A stretch of DNA of 64,000 bases, taken from Heterocephalus glaber (taxonomy: Eukaryota; Chordata; Mammalia; Rodentia; Bathyergidae). Below are positions 22,568-33,309 of the stretch, piece after piece. A program made the translations under genes and the position numbers. How positions within the stretch are numbered: the first letter of the stretch is position 1; the number at the start of each line of letters is the position of its first letter. Below the pieces are notes generated by a model. It saw only the letters and a program-made list of their open reading frames with translations. It made no database searches and was not told where the DNA came from. The stretch covers positions 4,307,427 to 4,371,426 of the forward strand of contig NW_004624842.1 of NCBI RefSeq assembly GCF_000247695.1, written 5' to 3'.

Positions 22568-22899
22568 AAAAATCTTTTTCTTGCTGAATCATATTCCATC
22601 GTATGAATATGCTGTATTTTATTTATCCATTTATCACTCAATGTGCATTTGTGTTGTTTTCTACTCTTTAGTTGTTAATATCAATGCTGCTGTGAGCATC
22701 TGTGTGCAAGTTTTTTGGTGAACATTTGTTTTCTGTTCTCTTTTATCTAGGAGTAGAAATGTTAGATCGTAGGCTGTGTTTAACTTTTGAGGATCTGCTG
22801 AACTGCTTTCCAGAGTGCCTGTGTTATCCTACATTTCCACCCACAGTGTATGAGGGTGCCTATTTCTCTACATCCTCACTATTTTATGTACTTATTTTC

Positions 22900-23460
22900 A
22901 TTTTTAAACTTTTTTATTAGTATGTATTTGTCATACATATTGATCACATTCATCATAGGGAGTTTGTACCTTTACATAATATATCTTAATTCTTTTTTCC
23001 CCATTCTCCTTCCCTCTCTTCAACCCTTCTTCCCTTCCTCATTTACATAAGCTTTGTTTCCACTTTTTTCCTTCCATTTTTTTCCCTTTTCCCTTCCTTC
23101 CTTTTCTTCCCTTCCCCCTCCCTTATTCTACTTCCCATTTGAACATGATCTTCCTACTTCCTAATATCTATTCTCCATTATGCTCCTTATTTACCCTTCA
23201 GGTTCCTCACACAAGAGAAACAATGTGATATTTAAATTTGTGTGTCCAATTTATTTCACTTAAGATTATGGTCTCGAGGGACATCCATTTTTCTACAAAT
23301 GACTATAGTTTATCCTTCTTTATGGCAGAGTAGTACTATACTCTGTTGTATATAAATACTATATTTTCTTTACCCATTCATCTATTGATGGGCATATGGG
23401 CTATTTTCAAGACTTAGCTTTTATAAATTGTGCTGCTATATATTTTGTGTCTTTTTGATT
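22900..23460 (-). mobile_element. L1 3' end (3' UTR and ORF2 end), antisense
   Basis: Complement contains ACTAATAAAAAAG near the tail, then a long polypurine tract, then the ORF2 end. Inserted in the older L1. Confidence 0.75.
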
Positions 23461-24124
23461 ATGCTATACTAGCAGATGTGAAGTGATACCTCATTGTGGA
23501 TTTGGTTCGTATTTCTCTGATAACTAATGTCAAACATCTTGTCATGTACTTGCTGGCCATCTGTATATCTTCTTTGGAAAGTGTCTGTTTAGAGACTTTG
23601 CCCGTTCTTTAAATTATTAATGATTTCTTTAACAGTTTATTTAGTTTAACTTTTTCTTTTTGAGGAGTTCTGGTAGTTTGTGTTTTGCAGAGAATGATGC
23701 ATTTAATCTAAGTAATCAAATTGGGGAGCATAGAGTTGCTCACAGTATTCCTTTATTATCCCTTTAATGTCTGTGGGATCAGTAATAGTGACCTACTTAC
23801 ATTTCTGGTATTATTAATTTGTGTCTATTTTTTTTTTGAATAGCCTGATTAGAGTTTATCAATTTTAATGATCTTTTATAGCCCACTTTTGGTTTTGTTA
23901 AATTTTCTCAATTGATTTCCTCTCCAGTTTTTTTGCTCTTATTTTTAGTTTTTATTTTCTTCTATTTGCTTTAAATTTGCTCTTCTTTGTGTGGTTTACT
24001 AATGCAGAAGCTTCGAATATGGACTGCAGCTTTTCTTCTTCCTTCATATATGCATTCAGTGTTACAGATTCCCCTCTAAGCACTGTTTTTGGCACACCCC
24101 ACAAATTTGATAAGTTGAATTTTC

Positions 24125-24209
24125 TTTTTTTTTTTGGTACCAGGGATTGAACTCGGGACCTTGCGCTTGTGAGGCAGGCGGCAGAACCACTGAGCTAAAT
24201 CCCCGGCCC
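24125..24209 (-). mobile_element. ID SINE
   Basis: Duplication TGATAAGTTGAATTTTC at 24108-24124 and 24210-24226, 17 bp perfect. Confidence 0.92.
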
Positions 24210-24637
24210 TGATAAGTTGAATTTTCATTTTCATTTGGTTCACAATATTTTAAAATTTCTCTTGAGATTCTTTGACCCATATGTTATTTAGAAATGGGTT
24301 GTTTCATCTCCAAATATTTTGGGATTTCCAACTATCTGTTAAATGGTTTCTTGCTTAATTGCACTGTGCTTTGAGAGTATACTTTGTGTAATTTGTTTTT
24401 AAAAACTTGCTCAGGTGTGCTTTGTGGCCCAGAATGTGGTCTATCTTGGTACCTATTCCAGGTGAACTTGAGAATAATGTGTATTCTCATGTTATTGGAT
24501 GAAATGTTCTATAACTGGTAATTAGATCCAGTTGATTGGAGGTCAACCATATCCTTACTGATTTTATGCCTGAGGATTGTTTGAATCCAGCTATAATAGC
24601 AGACATGTCAGTTTCTCCTGGCAGTTCTTTCACTATT

Positions 24638-24820
24638 TTTGGTTTTTTGAGGCAGGATCTCATTATGTCATCCACATTGGCCCTGAACTTGATATGTAGC
24701 CCAGTTCTTGCCACTTCCTGAAGCAGTTCTGGAAGTCAGCTTTCATGAGTGTCTTTATGAGGTGTAATCATCCTCCCTCAGCCTCCCAAGTGCCAGTTGT
24801 GCACTACCACACCTGGGATT
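24638..24820 (-). mobile_element. B1 SINE interrupted by mariner-derived segment
   Basis: Antisense B1 start (GAGGCAGGATCTCATTATG) and end (CTCAGCCTCCCAAGTGC...CACACCTGG) are separated at about 24705-24770 by sequence matching the mariner 3' region, which replaces about 20 bp of B1. Confidence 0.65.
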
Positions 24821-24890
24821 TCTCTCTTGTTAAGTACATTCAAGGGGTGATTGAAAAATAGGGTGAATGTTTAAATTTTTAAAATTTATT

Positions 24891-25073
24891 TGGGGGCGGG
24901 GGATTTAGCTCAGTGGTTTCGCCGCCTGCTGTGCAAGTGCAAGGACCCGAGTTTGATCCCTGGTACCAAAAAAAAAATTTATTATCGCAGGGTCGGGGAT
25001 TTAGCTCAGTGGTTCCTCCGCCTGCCTTGCAAGCAAAAGGTCCCGAGTTCGATCCCTGGTACCAAGAGAAAAA
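24891..25073 (+). mobile_element. Two tandem ID SINEs
   Basis: IDs at 24891-24974 (duplication AAAATTTATT) and 24991-25073 (duplication AATTTATTATCGCA at 24977-24990 and 25074-25087), inserted next to each other in the left mariner arm. Confidence 0.88.
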
Positions 25074-25462
25074 AATTTATTATCGCAAAAGATACATTAG
25101 CATTAATCCCGATTCTCAGAATACTCTCCATCACTTCAAACACACTTATCCCATCATTCTTGCCACTTGCTGGAGCAATTCTTAAAGTCCTCTTTGGTGA
25201 GTATCTTTATGAGCTGTGATAAGAAATACAGTGAATGTTGCTGCCAAATACCTTGTTCACGATATTCACTAGAATAAAACGTTACAGTGCGTCCTCGTTT
25301 GCAGTGTTCACTAGATCTGGCACCCTAAACATTTGGCTGTTCCCCAGTCAAAATGACCATGAAAGTTAAGTGTTTTGAATCATTCAGGCTATTGAAGCAG
25401 CCAGGACAGCACAACTAAAGACATGATATAGGACTTCTACCACTGCTTTAAAGTAGCAAGAG

Positions 25463-25704
25463 GGCCGGGGATTTAGCTCAGTGGTGCTGCACCTGCTTCA
25501 CAAGCACAAGGTCCTGAGTTTGATCCCTGGTACACAAAAAACAAAAAGCCAGGTGTGGTGGTGCAGGCCTGTAATCTCAGCACTCGGGAGGCTGAGGCAG
25601 GAGGATAGCCATGAGTTTGAGGAGGTCAGCTTGGGCTACATAGTGAGTTCAAGGCCATCCTGAACTCTACATAGCAAGACCTTTTCTCAATATTTAAAAA
25701 AAAA
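25463..25704 (+). mobile_element. ID-B1 composite SINE
   Basis: ID (25463-25545) and B1 (25548-25704) in tandem. Only one duplication is visible, outside both: AGTAGCAAGA before and AGTGGCAAGA after. Confidence 0.75.
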
Positions 25705-25938
25705 GTGGCAAGAACAATGGGGATCAGTGTGGTCTAAATGAGGGGGAGGATTTTGAGGGGGATTAATGGCAGTGAGTCTTTTATTGTAATAATTTTTAAA
25801 ATTTAAACACTTTTTTTTATCACACCTTGTATATGTTAAGGACTGGTACTGTTTTCTTGGAGAATTGAACCCTTTTCATTTTTTTCTTTGTGAAATCTGC
25901 TTTATTTGAAATTAGTATAACTACTTAAGCTTCCTTTT

Positions 25939-26018
25939 GTTTTTGGTAACAGGGATTGAACTCAGGACCTTGCACTTGTGAGGCAGGCACCGGAACCACT
26001 GAGCTAAATCCCTGGCCC
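25939..26018 (-). mobile_element. ID SINE
   Basis: Duplication TTAAGCTTCCTTTT at 25925-25938 and 26019-26032. Confidence 0.9.
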
Positions 26019-26111
26019 TTAAGCTTCCTTTTAATTAGTATTAGTGTGGTTTATCTTTCTTCATTCCTTGACTTTTAACCTAGCTACATCTTTATAGAGA
26101 GAGTAGGTTTC

Positions 26112-26425
26112 TTGCCAGGTGCAGTGCCACATACCTATAATGCCAGCTTCTTGGGAATCTGAGAGAAGAGCATTGTAAGTTTGAGGCCAGTGTGGGCAAC
26201 TTAGTGAGATCTTGTCTCAAAATAAAAAATAAAAAGGCCAGGTAGGAAGATTGCAAGTTTGAGTTTAGCCTGGCTGGGCAACCTAGCAAGATGTCTCAAA
26301 AAATTAAAGAGGGCTGTGGATGTAGCTCAGTGCAAATGGTCTGAATTCAGTCTTTAGTACTGGTGAATGAATGTAGGTCAGTGGAGTGCAACCTGGGTTC
26401 AATCCCCAACACTGCAAAATCAACC
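26112..26425 (+). mobile_element. B1 + partial B1 + dID composite
   Basis: B1 (26112-26230), a second B1 3' half (26236-26308), then an ID-like monomer (GGCTGTGGATGTAGCTCAG) with a second box-B-like end. Resembles B1-dID dimers. Confidence 0.65.
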
Positions 26426-26504
26426 AATCAATCAGTAAAACAATCAATATGATGGGTTTCTTATATGCAGCATATAGTTGGGTCTTTTAAAAAATTTTAT
26501 TCTG

Positions 26505-26584
26505 GGGCTAGGGATTCAGCTCAGTGGTTCTGTCGCCTGTCTTGCAAGCACAAGGTCCTGAGTTCGATCCCCAGTACCCCCCCC
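26505..26584 (+). mobile_element. ID SINE
   Basis: Duplication AAAATTTTATTCTG at 26491-26504 and 26585-26598. Confidence 0.92.
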
Positions 26585-26747
26585 AAAATTTTATTCTGAT
26601 GGACCTTATCTTTTAATTAGTAGGTTTAGACCATTCATAGATGTTTACAGTGATTACTGGTAACTGGCTTTTATTTGTTACACTTGTTCTTTGTTTCTTT
26701 TTTTTTTCTTTTAACTTTCTCATCTTTTTCTGCCTTCTTTCTGATTT

Positions 26748-26895
26748 TTTTTGGAGGGGTGGTAATGGGAGTTGAACCCAGGGGCTAATACAATGAGCTA
26801 CATCTCCAGCTCTTTTTTAATTTTTTACTTTTTTGAGACATGGTCTCACTAAGTCACTAAGTTGCACTGACGGTTGTCTCCCTGAGCATTATTAC
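26748..26895 (-). mobile_element. B1-dID dimer, antisense
   Basis: ID-like half then B1 half (TTTGAGACATGGTCTCACTAAG) on the complement. Confidence 0.55.
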
Positions 26896-28196
26896 AGTAT
26901 CTCTTCTCTTAGTTTGTTAATTATAGTTCTTTTAAAACCATTTTTAGTGGTTGCCTTACAGTGTGCAGTATTCATTTTCAGTGAACATAAGTCCACTTAA
27001 GATAATGCTACACTCTTTGTGGGTGGTATAAGTACCCTATTACCCATTTCCTCCCTCCTGTCACTTTCAAGATTACTATCACTCAGTTCACTTCTCCAAA
27101 TGCTACATTCACCTATTGCATTATTACTGTTATTAACTGAGTGATTATTAGATTCATTAAGAATAAAAAACAAGTTATTTTCACATTCGGTTCATTTGTT
27201 CTGTCTTCAGTACTCTTTGTGTATATCTGAGTTTCTAACCCATATCATTTGCCTTTTTTCTAAAGAATTACTTTTAATATATCTTGTAGGACAGGTCTAC
27301 TGTTAAAAATTCTCTTAGTTTTCATTTGCCTAAGAAAGTCTTTAGTTTTCATTTACTTTTGAAGGACAGTTTTACCTATCTTCAAGCTCACTGATTATTT
27401 CCTTGGCCATCTCCAGTATGCCAATGAGCCCATCAGAGGCGTTCCTCATTTCTGTCATAGTATTTTGATTACTAGGTCATTGCTTATATTTAGTAGAGTT
27501 ATATTTCTTTTTTATTTTTGGTCATCATATCCTTTTCAAAGAGATGATTTTCAAATGGTTTTTACCATTCAGTGAGTTGTCTTACTACTTTCTTGGTACT
27601 GTCCATTGAACCACAAAAGGTTTTACTTTTGATGAAGTAGTTTATTTTTTCCTTTGGTTGCTCATACTTTAGTGTCATAAATAAGAGTTGATTGCCTAAT
27701 TTAAGACAATGAGATTTACACCTATGTGTTCTTGTAAGTGTTTGATAGTTTTAGCTCTGATGTTCAGATCTTTGATTCATTTTGAGTTAATTTTTGTATA
27801 TGATGTGAGGAAGGAGTCTATTATTTTGCTTATGTATTTCCAGTTGTCCTAGCCTAGCAACATGTTGGAAAGACTTCTGTCATTGAACAGTCTTTGCACT
27901 CTTGTCAAAAATCAATTGACCATAAATATAAGGGTATATTTTGGAATCTTCATGCTATTCTGTTAGTGGCCAGAACTGTGCCATCTTGATTATTTTAGCC
28001 TTGTAGTAAATTTAGAAATCAGGAAGTACAAGTCTTTCAGCTTCAAGATAGTTTTGCCTATTCTGGGTTCCTTGCATTTCTGTATGAATTTGAGGATTAG
28101 CTTGTCAATTTCTGTAATGAGGTCAGCTGGAATTATAATAGGAATTGAATCACTACAGGAGGCATTGCTCTTTTGAGTAATAATAAGAATCAGTGT

Positions 28197-28313
28197 AGCT
28201 GGGCATGATGGTGCATGGTTGTAATCCCAGTTACTCAGGAGACTGAGGCAGGAAGGATTATGAATTCAGGTCCAGCCTGAGCAACATAGTGAGACCCTAT
28301 CTTAAAAAAAAAT
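28197..28313 (+). mobile_element. B1 SINE, old
   Basis: Monomeric B1 with A9 tail. Confidence 0.75.
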
Positions 28314-28871
28314 TGACAAAAAAGGTATTGCCATTTTAGTAATATTAAGGCTTTCCATCCATGAACATGGGATAGCTTTCCACTATCTAGACTTCCTTTA
28401 ATTTAACAATATTTTGTTTCCTTATATAAATCTTGTATTCCTTTTGCTTCACTTATTTGTAAATATTCTCTATAATGCTATTACAAATGGAATTGATATA
28501 TTAGATTATATTACCTCAAATAGAGAGGTTTATTTTTTCCTTTCCAATCTGGATGTCTTTTTGTTTCTTTTCTAATTATTTAAATTCAAATTTCTAGTCA
28601 AATGAAAGTGAAAGTGGACATTTTGGGTTTTTTTCCTGATCTAAGCAGAGAAACATTTAGTCTTTCAGTATTAAGTATTATGCTAGTTGTGGTTTTTTAA
28701 AATTGCCTTTTAATAGGTTGAAGAACTTCCTTTGTATTCCTAGTTTGTCCAGTGTTTAATTGCAATGATGTATTTGATTTTTGTCTTTTTTCCTTTTGTA
28801 TCTATTGATATATCATGAGGGCTTTGTTATATATCTGTTGATATGCTGCATTACATTTATGTGTGTATTTA

Positions 28872-28945
28872 TGTTTTACCAAGGATTGAATGCAGGGCCT
28901 CATGCTTGCTAAGCAAGTGCTTCACCACTGAATTATATCCCCAGT
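28872..28945 (-). mobile_element. Old ID SINE
   Basis: Antisense, GCTAAGCAAGTGCTTCACCACTG. Confidence 0.65.
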
Positions 28946-29553
28946 TCTGATATTCATATGTTGAATTATCCTTGCCTTCCTGGTATAAATCTTGCTTGGT
29001 CATGGTGTGTAACCTCTTCTATATGATGTTGGATTTGGTTTGGTAATATTTTGCTGAGGATTTTTGCATCTATATTAATGAGATATTGATCTGTAGTTTT
29101 CTTGTGATGTCTTTGTGTGGATTTGTTACAAAGGTAATACTGGCCTCAGAATGATTTGGGAATGTTTTCTCCTATTTTATGGAAAAGTCTAAAGTGTTGG
29201 TGTTAGTTGTTCTTTAAATATTTGGTAGAATATGTCAGTGAAGCTACCTGTCTGTACCTGGATTTTCCTTTGTGAGGTTTTGTTTGTTTTAATCACTGAT
29301 TCAGTCTCTATATTTTTGTTACAAGTCTGTTCAGATATTTTGTTTCTTTCTGAGTCAGTTTCACAGATTGCACTTTCTAGTAATTCATCCATTTCATTTA
29401 ATTTGTTAACGTGTGATTGTTTATAGTACTCCATTATAATCTTTTAAAATTTTTTGTAATATTGATAGTAATATTGTCTTTCATTCCTGAATTTAATAAT
29501 TTATGCTAGAAGTTGACAACTGTAGCTAAAGTTTTGTCAGTTTTGTTGATCTT

Positions 29554-29637
29554 TTTTTTTTTGATTCCGGGGTTTGAACTCGGGTCCTTGTGCTTGAGAG
29601 GCAGGTGGTGGAACCACTAAGCTAAATCCCCGGCCCT
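29554..29637 (-). mobile_element. ID SINE
   Basis: Duplication GTTTTGTTGATCTTTT / GTTTTGTTAATCTTTT. Confidence 0.88.
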
Positions 29638-30231
29638 GTTTTGTTAATCTTTTCACAACACCTTGAAACTTTTGGTTTCATTCGTTCTTCTGTGTTATTT
29701 TTCTGTTCTTTACTTCCACTACAGTTTTTAATTTTCATTCTTGTTGTTGATTGTGTTTAGTGTCCTTTTTTCCCTATCTTCTTAGGTTAAATGTTTATTG
29801 ATTTGTGATCTCTCTTCTATTTTTAATATTGTTTACAGCTATAAATTTTTCTGAATGCACTGCTTTTGCTAGTTCCCACAACCATATTTGCCTGCTTTCT
29901 TTGTCTTTCAAGGAAAGATGTATTTCTATTGTTTTTGATCCTGCATTGATTTGAGCTTGCTTGAACCATATGAAATTGCTGTTATTCAATCATTTTTGAT
30001 GTGAAAAGTTAAAATTTCCTACATTTCATTTTAATATGATCATTCTCATGAACATCTCATTGCTTCATGTCATCCTTATATTATCTTCATTTTTATAATC
30101 TAAGAAAATAAGCTTAACAAGAACAATGGGATTTGACCATTAGCATAGGAGTGATATGTGTCAGGATAGAACCAAAACTGTATTTATTTGTTTATTTATT
30201 TAGTTAGTTTTAGTTTTAGTTTTTAGTTTTT

Positions 30232-30350
30232 TAAGACAGTCTTACTATGTACTCCAGGCTCATCTTGAACTCACTATGTAGTCCAGGATGACCTTAAACT
30301 CATAGGGATCCTCTTGGCTCAGCTTCTGGAGTGCTGAGATTATAGGTTGC
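30232..30350 (-). mobile_element. B1 SINE
   Basis: Antisense B1 after (TTTA)n/(GTTTTA)n tail. Confidence 0.75.
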
Positions 30351-30397
30351 TGAGATCCAATGGTCCTGTACCATTGGTTATAAGAAGTTTTTGATCT

Positions 30398-30484
30398 AGG
30401 GCCAGGGATTTAGCTCAGTGGTTTTCGTTGCCTGCTGCACAAGCGCAAGGACCCGAGTTCGATCCCTGGTACCAAAAAAAAAAA
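30398..30484 (+). mobile_element. ID SINE
   Basis: Duplication AGTTTTTGATCT on both sides; GCGCAAGGACCCGAG subfamily. Confidence 0.9.
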
Positions 30485-30599
30485 AGGAGTTTTTGATCTG
30501 ATTGAGGGACAGGTGCACAGAACTAGTTTACATCTTGTCCCTGATAATGAGTGTTGCATCCCAAAAGTGATAGTGAATATTGTCATAATTGATTAATGT

Positions 30600-31090
30600 G
30601 TTTGTTGATGTATTGCTGTTGCTCATACGTTCAAACGTTTACTGAGTCTCTGTTGTGTGCCACGCACTCTGGGATTGAACACAGTTTAGCACCCACTTTC
30701 AAGTAGTTGTAATCTAACAGTGGAAAGGCTCAAATGAATTGTTAATTATAACACAATAGGATAAATTGTGCAATAGATAAAGCCTCAGAGGAAGGGTCAA
30801 TAATCTCTTAGAAAGGAGAGTAGGGAAGGCCACTCAAAGATTTCTAGCTGTTTGGCTTCCATTTTAAAGGAGAAAGAACATTTGTAGATAGAAAAGACAG
30901 GGAATGAGCATGTTAGGCAGGGGAAGAACATGTGCAGAGAGGCATAGAAAGAGAACATGTGTGTGTGTAGCTTAGAATGTGCATTGGGAAAGGGATGAGA
31001 CTAAAAAGTAGGGGTAGATTATGAAGGGTGTTGTATCAGGAGGCAAGAAGTTGGAGGCTGTTCTTTTGTAGGCTGTTCAGGAATATTTGA
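30600..31090. repeat. Old unclassified interspersed repeat
   Basis: TTTACTGAGTCTCTGTTGTGTGCCACGCACTCTGGG and following sequence resemble a common ancient mammalian repeat. Family not assigned. Confidence 0.35.
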
Positions 31091-31096
31091 AGTTTT

Positions 31097-31243
31097 GGGG
31101 GGTTTTTTGAGACAGTCTTGTTATATAGTTCAGACTGGCTTTGAATTCACTGTGTAGCCCAGGCTTGCCTTGAACTGGCAGTGATCCTCCTGCCTCAGCC
31201 TCCTGAGTGCTGAGATTACAGGCATGCACCACCATAACCACCT
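31097..31243 (-). mobile_element. B1 SINE
   Basis: Antisense B1 with duplication, 150 bp before exon 2. Confidence 0.85.
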
Positions 31244-31392
31244 CTTTGAAGATTTCTACAATGAGAATTTTGAATTGTTTTTCTGGGTGTGTTTGGGAGT
31301 CAGCTACTTTTCTTTGCCCTATCTGCTAGTAAGTCTTTCCTCTCTAGTAAAATATTCTTTTCTTTCTTTCTTTTTTTTTTTTAAATTCACAG

Positions 31393-31521
31393 TTCACTGA
31401 AGCTTTTTTGACAGAAAGGGACAAACAGTCCAAATGGAGTGGAATTCCGCAGTTGCTCCTTAAGTTATATGCCACCAGCCACCTCCACAGTGACTTCATT
31501 GAGTGCCAAAACATCCTCAAG
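31393..31521 (+). CDS. TRPC4AP: TRPC4AP exon 2 (residues 57-99)
   Basis: Exon of 43 complete codons between acceptor TTCACAG and donor GTAATT, phase 0 on both sides. It encodes FTEAFLTERDKQSKWSGIPQ at its start and ends ECQNILK, matching mammalian TRPC4AP almost residue for residue from memory. The acceptor is preceded by a long pyrimidine tract that runs straight out of a TTTC-rich stretch. Intron 1 before it is about 20.9 kb and mostly antisense L1. The segment belongs to the N-terminal helical part of the protein, which has no catalytic motif. Confidence 0.95.
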
Positions 31522-31683
31522 GTAATTCTTAGGGGAATTATGGGAGCTGCATTCAGAGTCTACAGGTGACAAAGCTGTTTGCTTTTTTTAATAGCCTATT
31601 TGAATTGTGGGAGCTGTTAAGTTCAGAAAAAGTCCAAGAAGAAAATAAAGTCACCAGTAGTCCACCATTAAGAGGCAGTCACA

Positions 31684-31773
31684 GGCCGGGGATTTAGCTT
31701 AGTGGTTCTGGTGCCTGCCTTGCAAAAGCAAGGTCCCAAGTTCGATCCCCAGTACCAAAAAATAAAAATAAAA
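31684..31773 (+). mobile_element. ID SINE
   Basis: GCAGTCAC on both sides; (AAAAAT)n tail. Confidence 0.85.
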
Positions 31774-31894
31774 AGCAGTCACCATAGGTTTCCTGTGTGT
31801 ATCCTTCTGGGCTTTATGCATGCTTAATTTGTGGCAGTGACTGCTTAATTTAGGAGATCAACACAGTACCCTGGGATTTGGATGACACTGTTTT

Positions 31895-31975
31895 CCCCAT
31901 GGTTCTGGGGATCGAACCCAGGCCCTCAGGCATGCTATCCAAGTGCTCTTCCACTGAGCTACATGCCTGGCCCTG
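31895..31975 (-). mobile_element. Old ID SINE
   Basis: Antisense, CACTGAGCTACATGCCTGGCCC end. Confidence 0.7.
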
Positions 31976-32103
31976 GATAGCATTCTTTTTGAACATGGTT
32001 TTGAACCCATATTGCTGAAGGCTCCTGGAGGAGCCTGTGGTTGTTGATTTGAAGGGGCAGATTTGATGGTTGGGAGGGGAATGAAGAATACAGAGACATG
32101 CTG

Positions 32104-32230
32104 AGGTGGTTCTCAAACCTGAGTGTGTAGCAGAGTGCTGGGCCCTACCCCAGAAGTTTTGATTCAGTAGGTCTGGGGTTACTTTATCCAAACTTTAGCT
32201 TGGGCCAAGTGTGAACTTAAGAGTACCAGC
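32104..32230 (+). mobile_element. MER5A-like hAT fragment
   Basis: GTGGTTCTCAAACCTGAGTG and TTTGATTCAGTAGGTCTGGGG match MER5A; right end missing. Confidence 0.6.
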
Positions 32231-32305
32231 TCTAGTTGCAGTTATAACCTGGGTGAGTATATTTGACCATACTGAAACTGAATGATATAATGTTCTTGAG
32301 AGGTG

Positions 32306-32529
32306 AAATTTTTATGATTTTATTTCCATTTTTTCCATTTCTCATCATTTTTCCTTTCCCTTAAATAGGGAAGGGTGAAGGGGGTGAAGGGAGGGCTAGG
32401 AATGGGGAAAAAATAACCAAGATGCATTATGTAAAGGTACAATTCCCAATGAGAAATGTAATTGTGTTGTATATCTACAATGTACCAATAAAAGAATTTA
32501 ATAAATTGCAAAAAAAAAATTTTATGATT
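32306..32529 (+). mobile_element. Small L1 3' end with inverted 5' segment
   Basis: Duplication AAATTTTTATGATT (32306-32319) and AAATTTTATGATT (32517-32529). Bases 32320-32362 are L1 3' UTR in antisense; 32363-32516 are L1 3' UTR in sense ending CAATAAAAG and an A tail. Confidence 0.85.
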
Positions 32530-32599
32530 ACATCACAGACTTCTTCAGTCTAATATGTAATAGTGATTAAGCTTATTTACCTGTAAGAAGAGACAGTTT

Positions 32600-32687
32600 T
32601 GGGCTGGGGATTTAGCTGAGCGGCACAGCACCTGCCTGGCAAGAGCGAGGTCCTGAGTTCAATCCCTGGTACCAAAAAAAGAAAAAA
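32600..32687 (+). mobile_element. ID SINE
   Basis: Duplication AAGAAGAGACA on both sides. Confidence 0.9.
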
Positions 32688-33309
32688 AGAAGAGACATTT
32701 TCATGTTCTTGATCTTGTCATAGTCTAATTGATAGAAATAATTATAGCCTCTTATACTTAAAAATACTTTACAAAGAATTGTACATTATTTCATTTGATT
32801 TGAGATATGGTGCTAAAGTCAAAGAGAGAAATTGTTATCAGTTAGTCTTTGATGTGTGATCATTTCTTTATTCATCCAGCAAATCACCAAATGTTTATTT
32901 AAAACTTACCATGTAGCAGGTTTTTCTATAATTTTTTTTCCAATTAGCTTTGTACTGTATGAGCAAAAGATTCTGCTGCCCTCCAGAATTTGAGAATTAC
33001 CTCCTTAGGTCTACAGTTTCAAATACTCGCTGTCTTGAGACCTACCACAAGACATCTATTCTAGCCTTTTCTTCAAAGGGATTTAATCTAGAGGGGGAAA
33101 AAAAGTTTTCAAATAGATACAAAGTAAAAGTGCTAAATGTGTACTAAAAGTGTTAAATGTCACAGATGACTTACAGATCGCTTTGAGGGATAGAACATCA
33201 GACTGTGTTTGAGCTGAGGAAATCAAGGACGAGTTCCTTCAGAAGGTGACATTTGAGCAGAGATTTGGATATTACTACAAAACTCAGTAGCTGAAGTAGC
33301 AGCCATTGT

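Larger units (their letters stand above)
21840..24637 (-). mobile_element. Old L1, antisense, split by a younger L1 and IDs
   Basis: 3' end at about 21840-22200, continuing 22313-22895 and 23460-24637 through ORF2 and upstream parts. The younger L1 end at 22900-23460 interrupts it. Confidence 0.65.
24841..25829. mobile_element. Palindromic mariner relic
   Basis: Left end CAAGGGGTGA; complement of the right end CAAGGTGTGA; TA follows the right end. The right arm (about 25305-25829, sense) contains the 3' part of a mariner-type transposase gene; the left arm (24841-25225) is a diverged inverted copy of the same 3' part (GTGGCAAGAATGATGGGATA on the complement against AGTAGCAAGAACAATGGGGA). Both arms are full of stops and are interrupted by IDs and an ID-B1 unit. 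Confidence 0.7.
25845..27485 (-). mobile_element. Old L1, antisense, with SINEs inserted
   Basis: L1M-type 5'/ORF1-side sequence (TATATGCAGCATATAGTTGGGTC, TCTTGTAGGACAGGTCTACTG) broken by an ID, a B1-dID pair and another ID. Confidence 0.55.
27490..29990 (-). mobile_element. Old L1, antisense (ORF2 region)
   Basis: Continuous antisense ORF2 homology (CCAGTTGTCCTAGC..., TTGATTCATTTTGAG, GGTAATACTGGCCTCAG). An antisense frame at 29189-29434 is a decayed ORF2 piece. Interrupted by a B1 and two IDs. Confidence 0.7.
10495..31392 (+). other. TRPC4AP: TRPC4AP intron 1
   Basis: 20.9-kb intron starting GTACGA and ending TTCACAG. It is mostly antisense L1 of different ages with ID and B1 insertions, MIR/L2 relics, a hAT MITE and a palindromic mariner. 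No further exon is supported inside it. Confidence 0.85.
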
